A stretch of DNA of 64,000 bases from SAR324 cluster bacterium (GCA_028281495.1 JANQJU010000017.1:1-64000); one strand, 5' to 3'; positions 18,073 to 27,490 are shown, counted from the first letter of the stretch. Notes: generated from the letters alone by a model not told the origin. Numbers and translations are program-made.

Positions 18073-19257
18073 ATGTCAATTGCGAAAAGTATTAGGTCTT
18101 CGTTAGCCAAAGCCTCTTGGATTCGGGAGATGTTTGAGCAAGGTCAACGACTGAAAGCCCAGTATGGAGCCGATCAAGTCTTCGATTTCTCATTGGGCAA
18201 TCCAACTCTAGAGCCTCCTCTTCAAGTCCATGAAACATTATTACGCTTGATCCAAGAACCAGAACTCGGCATGCACCGATACATGCCCAACCCTGGCGTG
18301 CCGTCGGTACGATCCTTCATTGCCAAATCACTCCGCGCAGAAACCACCTACGCTTTCCAAACCGAGGATATCGTGATGTGTGTTGGGGCCGGAGGGGGTC
18401 TAAACGTAGCGTTCAAAGCTTTGCTCGATCCGGGAGATGAGGTGTTGACCCTGGCCCCATATTTTGTGGAATACGGTTTTTATGCGCAAAATCATGGAGG
18501 TGTTCTCAAAGTGGCCTCCACCACTTCCGATTTCCAGATCGACTTGGATGCGGTTTCAGAAGCTTTGAGTCCACAGACCAAAATTGTCCTGATCAATACC
18601 CCAAATAATCCCACTGGAGTGGTGTATTCCCAAGACTCCATCAATGCCTTAGGGAAGCTGCTTACAGAAAAGGAACAGGAATACGGACACCCCATCTTTC
18701 TGATTTCCGACGATCCGTATCGCCATATTCTGTTTGACAATCTTCCCAAATCCAATGTGTTCCTTGCTCATGCTAACACTATGTTGATCACTTCGCATTC
18801 CAAAGACCTTGGATTGGCAGGAGAACGTATTGGCTTTATTGCCCTGCATCCAGAAGCGGAAGACCGGCAAGCCATTCAAGATGGTTTGGCCCTGACAACT
18901 CGGATCTTGGGATTTGTCAATGCTCCAGCTCTCATGCAACGCATCCTCCCTCATCTGGAAGGTGCGACGGTTTCCGTGGAAACCTACCAAAATTTGCGAG
19001 ATCTGTTTTATGAAGCCTTAACCGGCATGGGATTTGAGATCGTGCGTCCTCAAGGGGCGTTTTATATGTTTCCCCAATCCCCGCTTCCCGATGATGTGGA
19101 ATTTGTGAAATGTGCTCAGGAAGAACGAGTGCTGTTGGTTCCCGGTTCCGGCTTCGGATGCCCTGGATATTTCCGAGTCTCCTATTGCTTTTCAGAGGAG
19201 ATGATTCGCCGCTCTTTTCCCTACTTTGAAAAATTAGCCCGTCGCTTCAATTTATGA
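18073..19257 (+). CDS. Class I/II pyridoxal-phosphate aminotransferase
   Basis: 394 residues, fold type I. FSLGNPTLEPP is the substrate-entry motif, NTPNNPTG the conserved Asn region, SDDPYRHI the Asp/Tyr pair and SHSKDLGLAGERIG the PLP-binding Lys (Lys244) with its Arg, and FRVSYCFSEE carries the substrate carboxylate Arg. It is full length for aspartate aminotransferase-like enzymes; the amino-acid specificity cannot be read. AGAGGAA precedes the ATG. Next on the strand is miaB. Confidence 0.88.
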   Translation: MSIAKSIRSSLAKASWIREMFEQGQRLKAQYGADQVFDFSLGNPTLEPPLQVHETLLRLIQEPELGMHRYMPNPGVPSVRSFIAKSLRAETTYAFQTEDIVMCVGAGGGLNVAFKALLDPGDEVLTLAPYFVEYGFYAQNHGGVLKVASTTSDFQIDLDAVSEALSPQTKIVLINTPNNPTGVVYSQDSINALGKLLTEKEQEYGHPIFLISDDPYRHILFDNLPKSNVFLAHANTMLITSHSKDLGLAGERIGFIALHPEAEDRQAIQDGLALTTRILGFVNAPALMQRILPHLEGATVSVETYQNLRDLFYEALTGMGFEIVRPQGAFYMFPQSPLPDDVEFVKCAQEERVLLVPGSGFGCPGYFRVSYCFSEEMIRRSFPYFEKLARRFNL

Positions 19258-19370
19258 ACGCCTATTTTGTTCCCAAGACCTGTAATTGCGCTTCTTTCAG
19301 GACGGTGATACATTGACGACCTTGATTTTAGATGTTTTCCCAACCCTCACTCCTTCTTAAAAATTGTACC

Positions 19371-20720
19371 ATGAGCACAAAAGCAAATACTCCAGCCAAG
19401 AAAGTCAACATCCAAACTTTCGGATGCCAGATGAATGAATACGATACCGACAAGATGTTGAAGGTCTTGCAGGGTGACAATTACACATATACCGAAAAAA
19501 CCGACGATGCGGATTTGATCATATTGAACACTTGCTCGGTTCGGGAAAAGGCAGAGCAAAAAGTGTACAGCCTGCTTGGACGATTGCGCCCATTGAAGGA
19601 CAAAAATCCCAATTTGGTGATTGGTGTGGGGGGGTGTGTGGCTCAACAAGAAGGACGAAATATCCTAGATCGTGCAAAAACGGTCGATATGGTTTTCGGC
19701 ACCGACAATCTGTTCGATTTGCCGGAAATGTTGGAAGATGTACGGCAAGGCAATCGCGTGCTACAAACCGAGCGCAAAGCGTATAAACAAAAAGTTCGTA
19801 ACTTCATTCCCGATTTCACGTTTGAAAACACATCGACACCCGGAGTGAAGTCTTACTTATCGATCACCAAGGGATGTAACAACTTCTGTACATTCTGCAT
19901 TGTGCCCACCACTCGTGGATTGGAGGTCAGCCGCGAACCCGAAAACATCCTGTTGGAGGCCCAAAGTTTGGTGAGCCAAGGTACCAAAGAGATCTGCTTG
20001 TTGGGGCAGAACGTCAATTCCTATCGGGCCAATGGGATGGATTTTGTGGACCTGCTTTACCACCTTAACGAGATTCAAGGATTGGAGCGCATTCGTTTCA
20101 CGTCTCCGCATCCTAAGGATTTTAACGAAGATTTGGCCAATGCCCTGAAAAACCTCGATTCGGTCTGCGAGCAACTGCACTTGCCGTTGCAAGCGGGTTC
20201 CGATCAAGTTTTGCGTCGGATGAAACGACGGTACACCCTGGCGCAATACCTGGAAAAGGTGGACTTGCTTCGCGCAAAAGTCCCACACGCCACAATTTCT
20301 ACGGATATGATTGTCGGCTTTCCTGGAGAAACGGATGCAGATTTCCAAAAAACCCTTGAAGCCATTGAACAGGTGCGATTCAATCAAATCTATGCTTTCA
20401 AATTTTCCATCCGTCCCGGAACACCAGCCGGAAATTATGATGGTCAAGTGGAAGAGGCTGTGAAAGTGGAACGCTTACGAACCTTGCTCGAAACTCAAGA
20501 GCGCATTGTGAAAGACATCCAGAATGAATTGATGGGTTCCGAACAAGAAGTGCTTGTGGAAGGTGCGTACCCCCGCGAACCCGAATCACGTGCGGGCCGG
20601 TCACGAGGGCATCATTCGGTGGTGATTCGCAACACAGATGCGAAGGTGGGAGATTTGTTAAAGGTTCGTATCACCGGAGCCAAAAAATACTCTTTGGAAG
20701 CCGAACCCATGGTGGCCTAA
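19371..20720 (+). CDS. miaB: tRNA-2-methylthio-N6-dimethylallyladenosine synthase
   Basis: About 449 residues from the ATG at 19371 (frame open from 19332; neither start has a clear Shine-Dalgarno). Radical-SAM methylthiotransferase: N-terminal domain with FGCQMNEYD, NTCSVREKAEQK and GCVAQQEG cysteines for the auxiliary 4Fe-4S cluster, the radical SAM motif GCNNFCTFCIVP, and a C-terminal TRAM domain with VLVEG. It adds a methylthio group to isopentenyl-adenosine 37 in tRNAs reading UNN codons. QTFGCQMN and the short tail fit MiaB rather than MtaB or RimO. Confidence 0.95.
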   Translation: MSTKANTPAKKVNIQTFGCQMNEYDTDKMLKVLQGDNYTYTEKTDDADLIILNTCSVREKAEQKVYSLLGRLRPLKDKNPNLVIGVGGCVAQQEGRNILDRAKTVDMVFGTDNLFDLPEMLEDVRQGNRVLQTERKAYKQKVRNFIPDFTFENTSTPGVKSYLSITKGCNNFCTFCIVPTTRGLEVSREPENILLEAQSLVSQGTKEICLLGQNVNSYRANGMDFVDLLYHLNEIQGLERIRFTSPHPKDFNEDLANALKNLDSVCEQLHLPLQAGSDQVLRRMKRRYTLAQYLEKVDLLRAKVPHATISTDMIVGFPGETDADFQKTLEAIEQVRFNQIYAFKFSIRPGTPAGNYDGQVEEAVKVERLRTLLETQERIVKDIQNELMGSEQEVLVEGAYPREPESRAGRSRGHHSVVIRNTDAKVGDLLKVRITGAKKYSLEAEPMVA

Positions 20721-21740
20721 TCACCAATTTTTATCGGGAGGATTCCGGGGTTTACCTTGCCGTTGGATCAAACGTTGGATGAAATTTCTCCGGTTCTCCT
20801 GAACTGCATTGAGCACCTGCTCCGCTTGTTGCTTGGAAAGCAACAAGTCTGTTTGATCTTCCGCACCTCCTTCCGGTAAGGGACCTTCTGATTGTGGAGT
20901 TTCCTGAGCGGCTGCTACAGAAGAATCCTCGCTTTCCGATTCGTTTGACTCTTGTTGACCACCTGCGGTTGCATCGGACGGTTCTTCTTGTTCCGCTTCT
21001 TCCTGATTTTGTTGCCCTGCCTGAGCTTGCTGCTCTTCTTGTTCCCCTTGCTGACCATTTTGCTGTTGCTGTTGCTGATTGGCTTGCTGCTCTTCTTGTT
21101 CCCCTTGCTGACCGTCTTGGTTTTCTGCTTGCTGCGATTCCCCTTGCTCACCCTGTTGGCCTTCTGAACCTTGTTGCTGTTCGCCATCACCTTGTTGCTG
21201 CTGTTGCTGCTGTTGTTGCTGTTGAGCCAACAACCGAGCCAGCGATAAATTGTAACGTGCGTCAACATCTTCCGGGTTGCGCTGCACCGTTTGTTTGTAT
21301 TGCTTCACTGCCTGTTCGAACTCCTGCTGACAGGCATGAACGTTCCCCAAGTTATAATAGATTTGATCTGCAAGTTGTTGGTCTTTGTCATACGCCAAGG
21401 CCGAGGCGAACGCCGCTTGAGCTTCTTTCCATTGTTGCCCCCGATACAGCAATCGCCCCAAGTTGTAATAGAGAAACGGATTTTGTGGATCGTCTTTCAA
21501 TTGCTCTTGAATGCTATCTATTTGCTGTTGCTGAACTTCAGAAACCTCTGGTGCACCACAGTTTTTGAACGGATTTTCCGCTGGAATCGTGTTCGGTCCC
21601 ACATTTGGCATTGCATTGGAGCCTAACGGAGCACCAGGAGAAACGAGAGGAGATGAGGGAGAAAGTTGCTGGGCAGTTCCCCAAGAAAATCCCAGCAGCA
21701 GGAACAAACCAATGAGTGAGAGTTGGGAATAAGCTTTCAT
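20721..21740 (-). CDS. Orphan BatC-like TPR protein with Gln/Glu-rich repeats
   Basis: 339 residues: a signal peptide (cleavage near TAQQ), three TPR-like repeats at about residues 70-175 (YYNLGRLLYRG, YYNLGNVHACQ and RYNLSLARLLAQ), then about 110 residues that are almost only Gln, Glu, Gly, Asn and Ser, and a C-terminal helix SKQQAEQVLNAVQENRRNF ending in DKNW. TPRs followed by this helix and a KDW-like end recall BatC (aerotolerance operon), but no BatA, BatB or MoxR gene is nearby. It follows miaB convergently with stops back to back. Confidence 0.6.
   Translation of the reverse strand: MKAYSQLSLIGLFLLLGFSWGTAQQLSPSSPLVSPGAPLGSNAMPNVGPNTIPAENPFKNCGAPEVSEVQQQQIDSIQEQLKDDPQNPFLYYNLGRLLYRGQQWKEAQAAFASALAYDKDQQLADQIYYNLGNVHACQQEFEQAVKQYKQTVQRNPEDVDARYNLSLARLLAQQQQQQQQQQQGDGEQQQGSEGQQGEQGESQQAENQDGQQGEQEEQQANQQQQQQNGQQGEQEEQQAQAGQQNQEEAEQEEPSDATAGGQQESNESESEDSSVAAAQETPQSEGPLPEGGAEDQTDLLLSKQQAEQVLNAVQENRRNFIQRLIQRQGKPRNPPDKNW
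21025..21113. repeat. 32-bp direct repeat (two copies) within the Gln-rich coding region
   Basis: The same 32 bases occur at 21025-21056 and at 21082-21113, 57 bases apart start to start, both encoding (minus strand) the GQQGEQEEQQA block. The surrounding DNA is CAG/CTG-type trinucleotide repeat. This would allow slippage-driven length change in the protein. Confidence 0.85.
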
Positions 21741-21767
21741 GATTCGAGGTGAACTTGAACAAAGGGT

Positions 21768-22625
21768 TTACGCAATCAGGCTGTAACTTCCTAACATGGT
21801 ATACTTCACGGAAACTTGATCGAGTGCTTGCAAACACATTTGAGTTTGCTTGTTGTTCGTGAAATCCACGTAAAACACATAAAACCAAGGAATCCGCTTT
21901 GAAGGACGCGATTCGAGCCGACAGAGGTTAATATTGTGTTGGTTAAAAATACTCAAAAGTTCATAGAGCAACCCAGCACGATCTTCCTCAAATTCTACAA
22001 AAATTGACGTCTTTTGGTAGCTGAAATCCGGGGCATAGGCCTCATTTCGCTTCTGCACCACCAAAAAACGTGTGGTGTTGTTTTTATAATCTTGAATGTC
22101 TTCTGCTTTCACATACTCGGGATGATTTTCGGCATACGACATGGGCACGACAGCAGCAACGGGATCATCTTTTTCTAAAGCTTGTAAAAACAAAACCCCA
22201 GATTCCACATTGCTGTGTGTGAATTCCACCAAAGATTCACTGAGGTGGTGTGCCGCAAAACTAGCGGTTTGTCCATTGGCTTGGGGGTGGGCGAAATGGG
22301 TTTTAACTTGGTCCATAGGCACATTGGCTATCAGTGCATAGCGAACCGGGAGATTGATTTCGGCCCAAATGATCATATCTTCCGTTAATAAAAGATCTTG
22401 GACTTGGTCTACAATCCCAGCCACCGAATTTTCAATCGGCACCACAGCCACTGCTTGCGGCTGTTGAGAAGCCTTGAACAAGGTTTCTGAAAAAGTACGA
22501 GTGTAAATAATTTTGGAATCGGGGCCGGCTACTTTCTGAGCAGCTTCGTCGCTGAAAGTGCCTGCGGGACCCAAGGTATAAATTTCGCGATACGTGGGAT
22601 GAATGGCAGTGGTTGGTTGGTGCAT
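21768..22625 (-). CDS. pheA: Prephenate dehydratase
   Basis: 285 residues from the ATG at 22625 (a TTG start at 22643 would add six). The catalytic domain has YTLGPAGTFSDEAA, VPIENSVAGIVDQV and the NTTRFLVV motif with the active Thr; a C-terminal ACT domain (SIFVEFEEDRAGLLYELL, then ESRPSKRIPW) is the allosteric phenylalanine site. No chorismate mutase domain is fused. It makes phenylpyruvate for phenylalanine. It is preceded by a good promoter at 22728-22755. Confidence 0.95.
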   Translation of the reverse strand: MHQPTTAIHPTYREIYTLGPAGTFSDEAAQKVAGPDSKIIYTRTFSETLFKASQQPQAVAVVPIENSVAGIVDQVQDLLLTEDMIIWAEINLPVRYALIANVPMDQVKTHFAHPQANGQTASFAAHHLSESLVEFTHSNVESGVLFLQALEKDDPVAAVVPMSYAENHPEYVKAEDIQDYKNNTTRFLVVQKRNEAYAPDFSYQKTSIFVEFEEDRAGLLYELLSIFNQHNINLCRLESRPSKRIPWFYVFYVDFTNNKQTQMCLQALDQVSVKYTMLGSYSLIA

Positions 22626-22727
22626 TGTTTCTGATTCGGTCAAGGATTGGATTTCGCTGAGTGGGTGAAAAACGGACAGGGGAAGCCCTCGGATAAGAGG
22701 TCTAACCCCCGAAACAATAAGGCGAAA

Positions 22728-22755
22728 TTTATAACACGACCGAAAATAGTGGCAA
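22728..22755 (-). promoter_or_regulatory. Sigma-70 type promoter for pheA
   Basis: On the minus strand TTGCCA (22755-22750), a 16-base spacer, then TATAAA (22733-22728). It lies about 100 bases before the pheA start and just after the stop of the sigma gene, so pheA is probably transcribed independently. Confidence 0.5.
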
Positions 22756-22769
22756 ACTTTTTAAAGCAA

Positions 22770-23246
22770 TCAAGCCAAGCACTCCCGAAGCAGTGTTTTG
22801 GCTTGTTGCGCTTTGCGGCGCACGGAGCGTTCGCTCATATTCAGATGGCTTGCTACTTCTTTATCCGTCCAGTCTTCCATCACATAAAATTGAAAGACTT
22901 GTCGTAAATCCTGAGGCAAACGGGACAACAAATTCTGCACCCAGTCTTGCATTTCCAGGTGACGTTGCGGAATGACCGTTGCCGTTTGCGGAACCTCTTC
23001 CACCGTATCGGTGAGGCGATAGGCTTTGGTCCTCCAATAGTCCAAGCAGTTCCGTTGGGCTGTTGTGAGCAACCAAGCTCCCATCTTTTCTTCTTCGATC
23101 TTCCCCAGATACCGATAGTACTTGAGAAACGTATCTTGCAGTAAATCTTGAGCAAGATCGTAATCGGAAACTTTATTATAAAGATACATGAATACCATTC
23201 GCGAATACTGATGGTAGACTGCTTCAAATTCTTCTTTTGTGGCCAT
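22770..23246 (-). CDS. ECF (group 4) RNA polymerase sigma factor
   Basis: 158 residues with region 2 (YNKVSDYDLAQDLLQDTFLKYYRYL) and region 4 (LPQDLRQVFQFYVMEDWTDKEVASHLNMSERSVRRKAQQAKTLL). Region 1 and region 3 are missing, as in extracytoplasmic-function sigma factors. The linker AWLLTTAQRNCLDYWR is the usual end of region 2. AAGGAG precedes the ATG. No anti-sigma factor gene is adjacent. It lies 100 bases downstream of the giant PA-like lipoprotein gene on the same strand, and both genes start with nearly identical TTAAGGAGT-ATTATG sequences. Confidence 0.93.
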   Translation of the reverse strand: MATKEEFEAVYHQYSRMVFMYLYNKVSDYDLAQDLLQDTFLKYYRYLGKIEEEKMGAWLLTTAQRNCLDYWRTKAYRLTDTVEEVPQTATVIPQRHLEMQDWVQNLLSRLPQDLRQVFQFYVMEDWTDKEVASHLNMSERSVRRKAQQAKTLLRECLA

Positions 23247-23286
23247 AATGACTCCTTAACTCTCTATTAGGTAAGCAGAACTCAAC

Positions 23287-23328
23287 AGGAGAACCGGAAG
23301 CGGAGTGGTGAATCTTTCCGGCTCTCCT
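23287..23328 (-). terminator. Strong 13-bp hairpin between the PA-like gene and the sigma gene
   Basis: On the minus strand AGGAGAGCCGGAA pairs with TTCCGGTTCTCCT over 13 positions, one of them a G-U pair, so it is better paired as minus-strand RNA than as plus-strand. It begins 18 bases after the lipoprotein stop and ends about 40 bases before the sigma ATG. A partial terminator or processing element that sets the ratio of the two products is likely. No T run follows. Confidence 0.55.
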
Positions 23329-23346
23329 CAGCGATGTGGTGATGAA

Positions 23347-26300
23347 TCAATCGATGGCGTTCAGAAACAGGAGTGCGGTTTCTGGTACGTCATCGGGTGC
23401 AAAATACACTTCGAAGGGGGCGGAACGTTGTCCGGCTTGCCCCAACGAGTTGTAAGCAATCACCACAAAGCTGTAGTACTTGCCCAAACCTAGAGCAGGA
23501 TATTCATCCTGATTGGAACCAATGGAATAAAAAACGGGATCTCCATTTTCGGTTACAGTAATATCCGAAGAAGTCAACCACGGAGATGCGAGTGACTCGC
23601 TCGGTTTCACGCTTTCGGCACGGCCTTCGCGGTAAAACACCTTGAATTTCGAGGCATGCGGCGCAGAAAAATCATCCAGCACCAATTTACCTTTGCCAAC
23701 AATATGAGTTTTGAATGTTGGAACTTCTGGCAATGCTGTGTTGTTTGAAGAGGCAATCGTTGGAACAATCGATGCGGTCACAAAGTACGTTCTTTCTTCC
23801 ATTGGCGAAAAGAAATAGCTGGCTTTCAGATCGCTTGCCGCCTCATGCGCCAAAGCTAACTTATTGTCGGTAGCGCATTCCTTTTCCTTGAACCAAGCAT
23901 TGCCATCCAAATCCAGTGAAGTGCTCGCATAGCCATTGCAGGCCAAGGTTTCTTCAATACGAGACGCATCATGATTGGGAAGGCTCACCCAGTGATCCAC
24001 AATGTTGCGATTCGGAACTTGAGTGAGATCGCCATTATAGTAGACGGCGTTTTCCACCGAATTCAGAGTCAGCGCAACTTGAGGCGGTTTGATCCAAAAT
24101 GTGTCGCGATACTTGGATTCGGCGACGGTTCGGAGGTACACATCCGCTTCTTTTCGTCCCCCCAAAAAGAGAGAAGATAAGCTCGCCGTTTGGTTATTAG
24201 ACGGCTGAAATGCGACATGGAATCGCTGCTCCAACTGTTCGGAATAGCTGCTGTCTTCTACATCGAGGTATTGAGCACCTGATTCTTTATCATCCGAAGA
24301 AACAGCCAAGCGATGCCATCCTGTCCCGTCGTTAAAGTTCACTTCCAAATCTACAGCACTGATTCGCTGTGCTTGCGTTGCTTTCTTGGGCGACAGCAAA
24401 CGTTGGCTTTGATACCTATCATATTCCACAGTCACAAATTCAGAGGTGATCGAACCAGCAACAATGAGTCCGGCATCCTCGACACCCGCATTCAATGTAT
24501 TTTTATTCACAGCAAATGCTTTCACTTTATAAACCCCTGCGTTGGTCGGCTCCGCGACAGGATTGTTGACTGTGATCGTGGTGAGTCCAGCCGGCACAAA
24601 TAAGGTTTGCGGAGAATCCACACCTTCTGTGAAACCATAGTTGTAGGGGCCATAGAGTTCGATCATGTAATACTCGCCGTATATGGAAGGATCGATACGC
24701 ACCTCAACTTCATTGACCAACCCGTTCAACGAATAGCTGAAACTGCCAGGAAAGTTGCCACCCGCATCCGTGACGGTAAAGCTCACTTTGCCACTGGAGC
24801 CTTCTGTAGTGACATCCACTCCGCTGACCTTACCTTGGGTTTGAATGCTCAATTCATAATCTCCCGCAGCGATCTCGCCAACAGCCACTCCATTTTTATC
24901 CAAGGTTTTGCGATTGATCGTGAACACGCCACTGGTTTCTGCCAGATCCTTGGTGCTCACCAAAACCTCTTTTGTGGTTCCAGCGCAGTTGCTTGTAAGA
25001 CAATAAGTCATCAGGTAGTTGAGCGAATTTTTCGAAGCAGAAGCGGTCACAGTGAAACTATTGGTTTCTCCTTCCACTTCATGTGTGAAATCTTCGGGGA
25101 TTCCTTCCGCCTCACCCTCTTCAGGAGCGAGTGTGTAGGCAAAGTTATACCAGGCCATTCCATCTTCAATGGGGAAGCTCTGTGGCAACCCAAAATCAGC
25201 CAATGGGGTGGCAGGATCAAACAAATGGCGTGTTTCTGCCATTTCTACTTGCAAGTTAATGACATCTCCCGGCAACACCTTTCCTAAGTAAACCGAGCGG
25301 TCTAAGTTGTCTTGGTTGTTCAAACTATTCCAACGGGTATTCAAGAGAATCGGATCATTGGATTGCATTGGAGTGAAGTCAAACCGTTCGAACCGTTGGT
25401 TAAAATCTTCGATTTCCACGAATACCAACTCATACCGATCTCCAACCCAAATTGGATCGTTGATATCGCCTTCAAAGTATTCACCGTTGTGCAGAATCAT
25501 CCAGTATTTCATCTGGGTGAGTTGTGCATCAGCCAGTCGAACACTGGGGTCATATTCCACATTGTCGTCTGAGTTGAAAGGATTGTACTTAGTCGAGTCG
25601 TAGATTCGTTTGATCGTTTCAATTTTTTGACTCTGGTTGAATTCGTCGACAGAGGTCTTTATGTACGTTTCAAAATCGCTCCATGTATTGCCATTAATAC
25701 CTTCTTTGAAACCATGTTCCTCATTGCCGGTGCGCCAACTTAAGTCCACGTCCGCAACTGTCACTGAACTGGCGATGTCCCACGTTTCGGACCGCAGAGG
25801 ATCCCCTAAAATGTTGAACAATGCCTTTTTGAGTGAAATCCCAGGGGCGTAGTTGCCTTGAGCGTCATAATCAAAGGCTGCTACCCGGTACAGCTCGTTA
25901 ATGCCTTTGCCACGAATGAAAATTTGAGCGGTGCGCCCTTTGGAGATTTCTTCGACGATTTTCAGGTTGGTGACGCCTGGTGTGTAATTAGAATCTTGCA
26001 CAGGCCGCATATCATAACTGACCACGTGAACCTGAGGCACGTACCCTTTTGCCAAAGCCGTTTGGATTTCTGCAGTGTTCAACTGGTCGATTTCGATAGC
26101 AAATGGCCCCACTTCTTCGTCTCCCATCACATCTTGCTCGTAAGCGACACCGTCTTCCGTTTTAAACGTGAACGTTTTCACAGGAAGGAAGGTCCCAAAG
26201 GGGGTTCGAAAGGAAAGGGTGAGGCGAATGTTCGAAACCCGCACAGGAATGTTGACCGCTGTATTTTTGAGATACAAGCTGGCCCTAACAACACCTGAAT

Positions 26301-27324
26301 TGGGACCAATTTCAACTGCCGTCTCCAAGGCTTGGCTAGTGCGAAAGTTTTTGGCAATTCGTTCCACAGTTTCGTCTTTAAACTCCACTCCATTGCGGTC
26401 CAAATTGTCGGTGTATCCCACATCTTCGAAGACTGTCTTCTTCGACATAGAAGACCGAGCAAACTCATTCTCAACGGCTCGATTTTCAGAACGGCTGGAA
26501 CTGCTTGCCTTCGTTTTGCTGTTTGCCCAGCTACTTGATTTGGTTTTGCTCTTCTTGCTTTTATGGCTACCGCTCACCGGTATTCCCTTCACCACACCCG
26601 ATGCACTCGTTGAGCTGCTCTTGGACTTCGAAACCGACTTGCTACCGCTCGAAGATTCCGATTCAAACGAGGAATTGGCTTCGGCATAACCATATTGCTC
26701 GGAGGAACGCCCTGACTCGGAATAGGCTTCTTCACTGACATAGGGAGTCGTTTTCAGATTGAACTGGGTATAGTGTCGGCTTTCCATACTGTTATTGATA
26801 GTTTGTGTCACATCGTTATCTTCCACGATTTCAATATGGTTGTTGGAAGTATTGGTCTGATCAACCCGAACTTCCATCGTGATTGGCAGCGCAATCCGCG
26901 CCACAATCCGAGGATAATCGGCGACAAATTTATTGGTGGTGACCTCTTGGCTATCGGGAATGCCATCACCATCTTTATCGTTCGTGATAGCGTATCCCGT
27001 GGGATCGGGATCGATAGCCCCCATGCGCTGGTCAGACACAAACATGCCCAACGGTGCACTGAATATCGGATGTTGTCCATTGACACTGGCCAACTCCGAA
27101 TCATAAAACAGGGTGGATGCTGCCGCTGATTCCGATGCGGATACGCTTTCTTCATTTTCAGAGGGCGCGGGCGCTTCGGTGTCTGCCACCGTTTCAGGGG
27201 TATTGACAACTTCACGGATGACTACCTTTTCCTTGGATGGAGAAGAGGAGTCGCATCCAGCCAGGCCCAAGGCAAATGCCATCGAGCAGGCGAATGTTCT
27301 GAGAATAATGCCATTTGGTTGCAT
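23347..27324 (-). CDS. Giant lipoprotein with protective antigen/binary-toxin-B-like core and C-terminal AID tag
   Basis: 1325 residues from the ATG at 27324 (AAGGAG 7 bases upstream; a GTG start at 27330 adds two). Lipobox LAGC (Cys24), then an acidic linker. Residues about 115-128 hold NDKDGDGIPDSQE, the calcium-binding motif that precedes the pore domain in anthrax protective antigen. Residues about 200-290 are an extremely Ser/Lys-rich stretch in the place of PA's membrane-inserting loop. At about 468-510, TAQIFIRGKGINELYRVAAF and GISLKKALFNILG align in order and spacing with the PA blocks GKDLNLVERRIAAV and DMTLKEALKIAFG. The last 750 residues are beta-rich Ig-like segments. The protein ends LLFLNAID. 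It is probably anchored to the outer membrane; whether it forms a pore is unknown. Confidence 0.75.
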   Translation of the reverse strand: MQPNGIILRTFACSMAFALGLAGCDSSSPSKEKVVIREVVNTPETVADTEAPAPSENEESVSASESAAASTLFYDSELASVNGQHPIFSAPLGMFVSDQRMGAIDPDPTGYAITNDKDGDGIPDSQEVTTNKFVADYPRIVARIALPITMEVRVDQTNTSNNHIEIVEDNDVTQTINNSMESRHYTQFNLKTTPYVSEEAYSESGRSSEQYGYAEANSSFESESSSGSKSVSKSKSSSTSASGVVKGIPVSGSHKSKKSKTKSSSWANSKTKASSSSRSENRAVENEFARSSMSKKTVFEDVGYTDNLDRNGVEFKDETVERIAKNFRTSQALETAVEIGPNSGVVRASLYLKNTAVNIPVRVSNIRLTLSFRTPFGTFLPVKTFTFKTEDGVAYEQDVMGDEEVGPFAIEIDQLNTAEIQTALAKGYVPQVHVVSYDMRPVQDSNYTPGVTNLKIVEEISKGRTAQIFIRGKGINELYRVAAFDYDAQGNYAPGISLKKALFNILGDPLRSETWDIASSVTVADVDLSWRTGNEEHGFKEGINGNTWSDFETYIKTSVDEFNQSQKIETIKRIYDSTKYNPFNSDDNVEYDPSVRLADAQLTQMKYWMILHNGEYFEGDINDPIWVGDRYELVFVEIEDFNQRFERFDFTPMQSNDPILLNTRWNSLNNQDNLDRSVYLGKVLPGDVINLQVEMAETRHLFDPATPLADFGLPQSFPIEDGMAWYNFAYTLAPEEGEAEGIPEDFTHEVEGETNSFTVTASASKNSLNYLMTYCLTSNCAGTTKEVLVSTKDLAETSGVFTINRKTLDKNGVAVGEIAAGDYELSIQTQGKVSGVDVTTEGSSGKVSFTVTDAGGNFPGSFSYSLNGLVNEVEVRIDPSIYGEYYMIELYGPYNYGFTEGVDSPQTLFVPAGLTTITVNNPVAEPTNAGVYKVKAFAVNKNTLNAGVEDAGLIVAGSITSEFVTVEYDRYQSQRLLSPKKATQAQRISAVDLEVNFNDGTGWHRLAVSSDDKESGAQYLDVEDSSYSEQLEQRFHVAFQPSNNQTASLSSLFLGGRKEADVYLRTVAESKYRDTFWIKPPQVALTLNSVENAVYYNGDLTQVPNRNIVDHWVSLPNHDASRIEETLACNGYASTSLDLDGNAWFKEKECATDNKLALAHEAASDLKASYFFSPMEERTYFVTASIVPTIASSNNTALPEVPTFKTHIVGKGKLVLDDFSAPHASKFKVFYREGRAESVKPSESLASPWLTSSDITVTENGDPVFYSIGSNQDEYPALGLGKYYSFVVIAYNSLGQAGQRSAPFEVYFAPDDVPETALLFLNAID

Positions 27325-27490
27325 AATCACTCCTTAATGCCTAGTACAGTTAAAAAGGCAGAGGTACTCGCTCCAATAATGGTAAGCACTCTCTGCTGAA
27401 AGCAAAAAAAATCTAAAAAGATGGCGATAGGGCCCTGCACCATACTTGTTAAAAAGCTTACCGGAGCGATCAGGCATGACGAGCGAGAAA

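Noticed and set aside
19857..20447. 196-codon minus-strand frame in miaB
   Set aside because: It is opposite a well-supported radical-SAM enzyme gene.
20894..21568. 224-codon plus-strand frame opposite the Gln-rich protein
   Set aside because: It is the antisense of the CAG-type repeat; no start signal or family.
24607..25287. 226-codon plus-strand frame inside the PA-like lipoprotein gene
   Set aside because: It is antisense to a gene with a lipobox, calcium motif and Shine-Dalgarno, and its translation is low in recognisable content.
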